Part shown: positions 63,005 to 64,000 of the stretch, piece by piece
How positions within the stretch are numbered: the first letter of the stretch is position 1
Layout of the letters: each line of letters begins with the position of its first letter
DNA from: Chitinophagaceae bacterium UBA7600
GTDB lineage: Bacteria; Bacteroidota; Bacteroidia; Chitinophagales; Chitinophagaceae
DNA: 64,000 nt
Assembly (NCBI GenBank): GCA_002478885.1
Contig: DLKC01000083.1
Span: forward strand, 1-64,000
Reading direction: 5' to 3'
Program-made: the position numbers and the translations under genes
The notes under the pieces: generated by a model
What the model saw: the letters and a program-made list of their open reading frames with translations, nothing else
Databases searched by the model: none
What the model was told of the DNA's origin: nothing

Positions 63005-63631
63005 ATGAACAGAACGGCTTCCCATCCGTATACCGTAGTGAAAAACAAAACATCATCGCGCATTAAATGTATCGACGAAACGCATGCAGATTTCTTATTT
63101 ACCAAAGCTGTCCAGCGACTGCTCGATGTAAACAACTGGCAGCATTACAGCGGTAAAATGAGTTGCCGGTTTCATCTAACCGATAATGCAGGAATACACA
63201 TCAACCAGTTTGCAGAAGAAGGAAACATTATAAGAATTGACATACCAGGCATCCACGCCAAACCAGGCAAAGGATACGAATGGGTAACGATTGACAGGAT
63301 CGCCTATCATGAAAGAGAAGCCGGCGAAATGCTGTTTCTGCTAAAAGTGAAACCTCCCCGAAAGCCCTCAAAGAACTGGGGTAAAACAACACTGTTCTTT
63401 AATACACATGCCAGCTCAACCTTTGTAATCACCCGGCTGAACCTGGAAATTACCTGCAGTGTAATAAGAAAAAATGAAAAATCTGAAAAGCCGCCAATAG
63501 GTTTCTTTCAAAAGATCCGTGCATTTTTCAAAACATTAATCACGCGGCTGCTGCTCTCCAAATTGCAATGGAAACTTTTGACGAGAGGCGTGTTGTGTTA
63601 CTCAAATAAGGAAAAAGACCTGGTAAAATAG
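63005..63631 (+). CDS. Unknown protein with possible sigma-54 control
   Basis: A 208-aa protein (MNRTASHPYTVVKN ... WQHYSGKMSCRFHLTDNAG ... VTIDRIAYHEREAGEML). Beta-rich core (~35-150) and a basic C-terminal amphipathic part (FFQKIRAFFKTLITRLLL). It reads like a polyketide-cyclase/SRPBCC-sized soluble protein, but I do not recognise the family. ATG 63005 is chosen; TTG 62990 and GTG 62996 are possible. Preceded by a sigma-54-like promoter. Confidence 0.6.
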   Translation: MNRTASHPYTVVKNKTSSRIKCIDETHADFLFTKAVQRLLDVNNWQHYSGKMSCRFHLTDNAGIHINQFAEEGNIIRIDIPGIHAKPGKGYEWVTIDRIAYHEREAGEMLFLLKVKPPRKPSKNWGKTTLFFNTHASSTFVITRLNLEITCSVIRKNEKSEKPPIGFFQKIRAFFKTLITRLLLSKLQWKLLTRGVLCYSNKEKDLVK

Positions 63632-63667
63632 TAGCTACCAAACTGCATTTACTAACTCTTCAATTTA

Positions 63668-64000
63668 TTACGAATTTACAATACTGCCTCCATTGGGGTG
63701 CAGCACCTGGCCCGTAACAAAAACCGAATCTTCACAAGCAAGAAAAACATAGCAGGGCGCTATTTCAAAGGGCTGTGCAGGCCTCTTATACATCGTGTCT
63801 TTTCCAAATTTTGCAACTTCGGCTGCGGAAAAAGACGAAGGTATCAATGGCGTCCAGACAGGACCTGGAGCAACCGCGTTAACCCTTATTTCTCTGTCCC
63901 TGAGCAGTTGGGATAAACTTCTCGTGAACGACACAATCGCACCTTTTGTGGACGAATAATCAATCAGTTCCGGTTTGCCCTTATAAGCAGTGACAGAGGC
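63668..64000 (-). CDS. SDR family oxidoreductase, 5' end beyond the window
   Basis: The last 110 aa of a classical short-chain dehydrogenase/reductase; the gene runs off the right edge. The catalytic YxxxK is present (YSSTK, near the edge), followed by GAIVSFTRSLSQLL, REIRVNAVAPGPVWTPL and ACEDSVFVTGQVLHPNGG. This is like YghA/YdaD-type NAD(P)-dependent sugar or alcohol dehydrogenases. The Rossmann GxxxGxG motif lies outside. An internal GTG at 63934 is not the true start. Confidence 0.9.
   Translation of the reverse strand, partial: ASVTAYKGKPELIDYSSTKGAIVSFTRSLSQLLRDREIRVNAVAPGPVWTPLIPSSFSAAEVAKFGKDTMYKRPAQPFEIAPCYVFLACEDSVFVTGQVLHPNGGSIVNS

Overview
The window reads as chromosomal DNA of a free-living Bacteroidota bacterium, most likely in or near the family Chitinophagaceae. 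Supporting signs are type IX secretion sorting domains of both type A (20897-23461, 31782-33263) and type B (510-4205), a lipoprotein version of TamA next to TamB, small Bacteroidota families (DUF6496, YXWGXW, the so-called phosphoribosylpyrophosphate synthetase family), weak Shine-Dalgarno sites, and a soil-type stress and NHEJ repertoire. The taxonomic placement is inference. I see no rRNA, intact tRNA, insertion sequence, prophage or CRISPR array.

Layout. 0.5-7.7 kb: a large type IX-exported Ig-repeat protein, an Nei-like DNA glycosylase, a DbpA-like helicase and a DUF72 protein. 7.7-13.5 kb: a Rieske-FAD oxidoreductase, CinA-like and pyrophosphatase genes overlapping by 4 nt, a DUF892 protein, SemiSWEET, MscS and DUF421 membrane proteins. 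13.5-18.2 kb: a minus-strand set of TonB-dependent receptor, YfiR, CHASE8-type histidine kinase and receiver protein that looks like one envelope-to-cytoplasm signalling pathway. 18.7-24.7 kb: a sialate O-acetylesterase, a type IX-secreted glycan-associated protein, small proteins and a hydrolase. 25-31.2 kb: a signalling block with two lone receivers, an NtrC-type regulator and a CHASE3 NtrB-like kinase, plus a second FAD oxidoreductase. 31.8-34.1 kb: a PQQ-type sugar dehydrogenase and a cytochrome c lipoprotein with a possible attenuated leader. 34.5-36.5 kb: Ku, a polymerase-only LigD and a small unknown protein. 36.7-40.2 kb: small proteins, an AsmA-like protein and a PNPOx-like stress protein. 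40.3-47.8 kb: TamL and TamB. 48-52.8 kb: envelope-stress small proteins, a BrkB-like membrane protein, a copper-storage-like protein, a receiver and topoisomerase IB. 53.1-61.8 kb: a full-length cyclic beta-1,2-glucan synthase. 62.2-64 kb: two unknown proteins and a truncated SDR oxidoreductase.

The most striking unannotated feature is a dispersed intergenic repeat. I count 17 copies, plus one degenerate, of a ~49-bp unit with a 17-bp core (TTGCGTCGCACACTTGT) and an outer end of TACCCGG type. Every copy lies between genes. Eight of the copies form four inward-facing inverted pairs of about 145-210 bp, resembling REP/BIME or MITE elements; no associated transposase is in the window. Other leads are the receptor-YfiR-kinase pathway, a leader with an intrinsic terminator before the cytochrome c gene, a frameshifted small gene squeezed between the glycosylase and helicase, and a pyrophosphatase lacking two usual metal-binding aspartates.
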